NCBI GenBank assembly: GCA_947460165.1
Contig: CANHKH010000199.1
Location: forward strand, 1 to 6,432
Direction of reading: 5' to 3'
Length of the DNA stretch: 6,432 bases
Source of the DNA: Comamonadaceae bacterium
GTDB taxonomy: Bacteria; Pseudomonadota; Gammaproteobacteria; Burkholderiales; Burkholderiaceae_C
This document shows positions 6,340 to 6,432 of this stretch, piece by piece (positions within the stretch are counted from its first letter, which is position 1; each line of letters opens with the position of its first letter). The translations under genes were made by a program, and so were the position numbers. Below the pieces are notes generated by a model that worked only from the letters and a program-made list of their open reading frames with translations, did not search any database and was not told the origin of the DNA.

Positions 6340-6369
6340 AGTATAGCCGTGGCCTTGGGGCCTGGTCTG
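6340..6369 (-). promoter_or_regulatory. Possible sigma-70 promoter for metX-metW
   Basis: TATACT (6345-6340) matches the -10 consensus in five of six bases. A weak -35 candidate, CAGACC (6369-6364), lies 18 bases upstream and matches TTGACA in three of six positions. Transcription would start near 6333, leaving a leader of about 108 bases that includes both hairpins. There is no extended -10 TG. The call rests mainly on the -10 box and the position between genes. Confidence 0.4.
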
Positions 6370-6382
6370 AAGGCTGAGCCGC

Positions 6383-6432
6383 TCAGCTGGGCACCAGCAA
6401 GGCCAGCAGGCCCAGCACCACGAAAATACCCG
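6383..6432 (-). CDS. C-terminal end of an unidentified hydrophobic protein (partial)
   Basis: The minus strand reads GIFVVLGLLALLVPS and then TGA at 6385-6383. The strongly hydrophobic 15 residues look like the end of a last membrane helix, so the gene may encode a membrane protein, but nothing allows a family to be named. The stop codon lies within a short palindrome (GCTGAG, CCG, CTCAGC at 6373-6387). With so little sequence, a chance open frame cannot be excluded; being on the same strand as all other genes and being followed by a spacer with promoter-like features favours a real gene end. Confidence 0.45.
   Translation of the reverse strand, partial: GIFVVLGLLALLVPS

Noticed and set aside
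6373..6387. Palindrome GCTGAG-CCG-CTCAGC at the upstream gene's stop codon as a terminator
   Set aside because: The stem is only six pairs with a three-base loop, and no T-run follows on the minus strand; at most it is a weak structure.

Overview
The window reads as a GC-rich beta-proteobacterial chromosome segment. The best fit is Burkholderiales, probably Comamonadaceae. I infer this from the metX-metW pair, from how closely the recalled MetX and MetW sequences of that family match, and from strong G/C bias at codon third positions. No database was searched. Every convincing gene lies on the minus strand, so transcription runs from high to low coordinates. I saw no tRNA or rRNA gene, insertion sequence, phage gene or CRISPR array.

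Layout in transcription order: (1) the last 15 codons of an unidentified, hydrophobic protein at the right edge; (2) a 157-bp spacer with a promoter-like -10 box, a first hairpin, and a strong intrinsic-terminator-like hairpin whose T-run ends about 10 nt before the metX start; (3) metX, homoserine O-acyltransferase, probably the succinyl type; (4) metW, a methyltransferase-fold partner, overlapping metX by GTGA; (5) a 124-bp spacer; (6) a SulP-family anion transporter with a STAS domain and a cysteine-containing tail; (7) a short DUF1439/YceB-like lipoprotein; (8) an M20-family metallopeptidase resembling carnosine dipeptidases; (9) an SRPBCC/AHSA1-like gene broken by a 40-bp tandem duplication and cut by the left window edge.

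MetX and MetW act in the activation step of methionine synthesis. The four downstream genes are closely spaced (61, 27 and 39 bp) and may form one transcript. No shared function for them is evident, and a link to sulfur metabolism through SulP is only suggestive.

The two most interesting signals are the terminator-like element in the metX leader, which suggests transcription attenuation by an unidentified RNA element, and the exact 40-bp duplication that shifts the reading frame of the SRPBCC gene. The core genes themselves are ordinary, and I found no convincing new multi-gene system.
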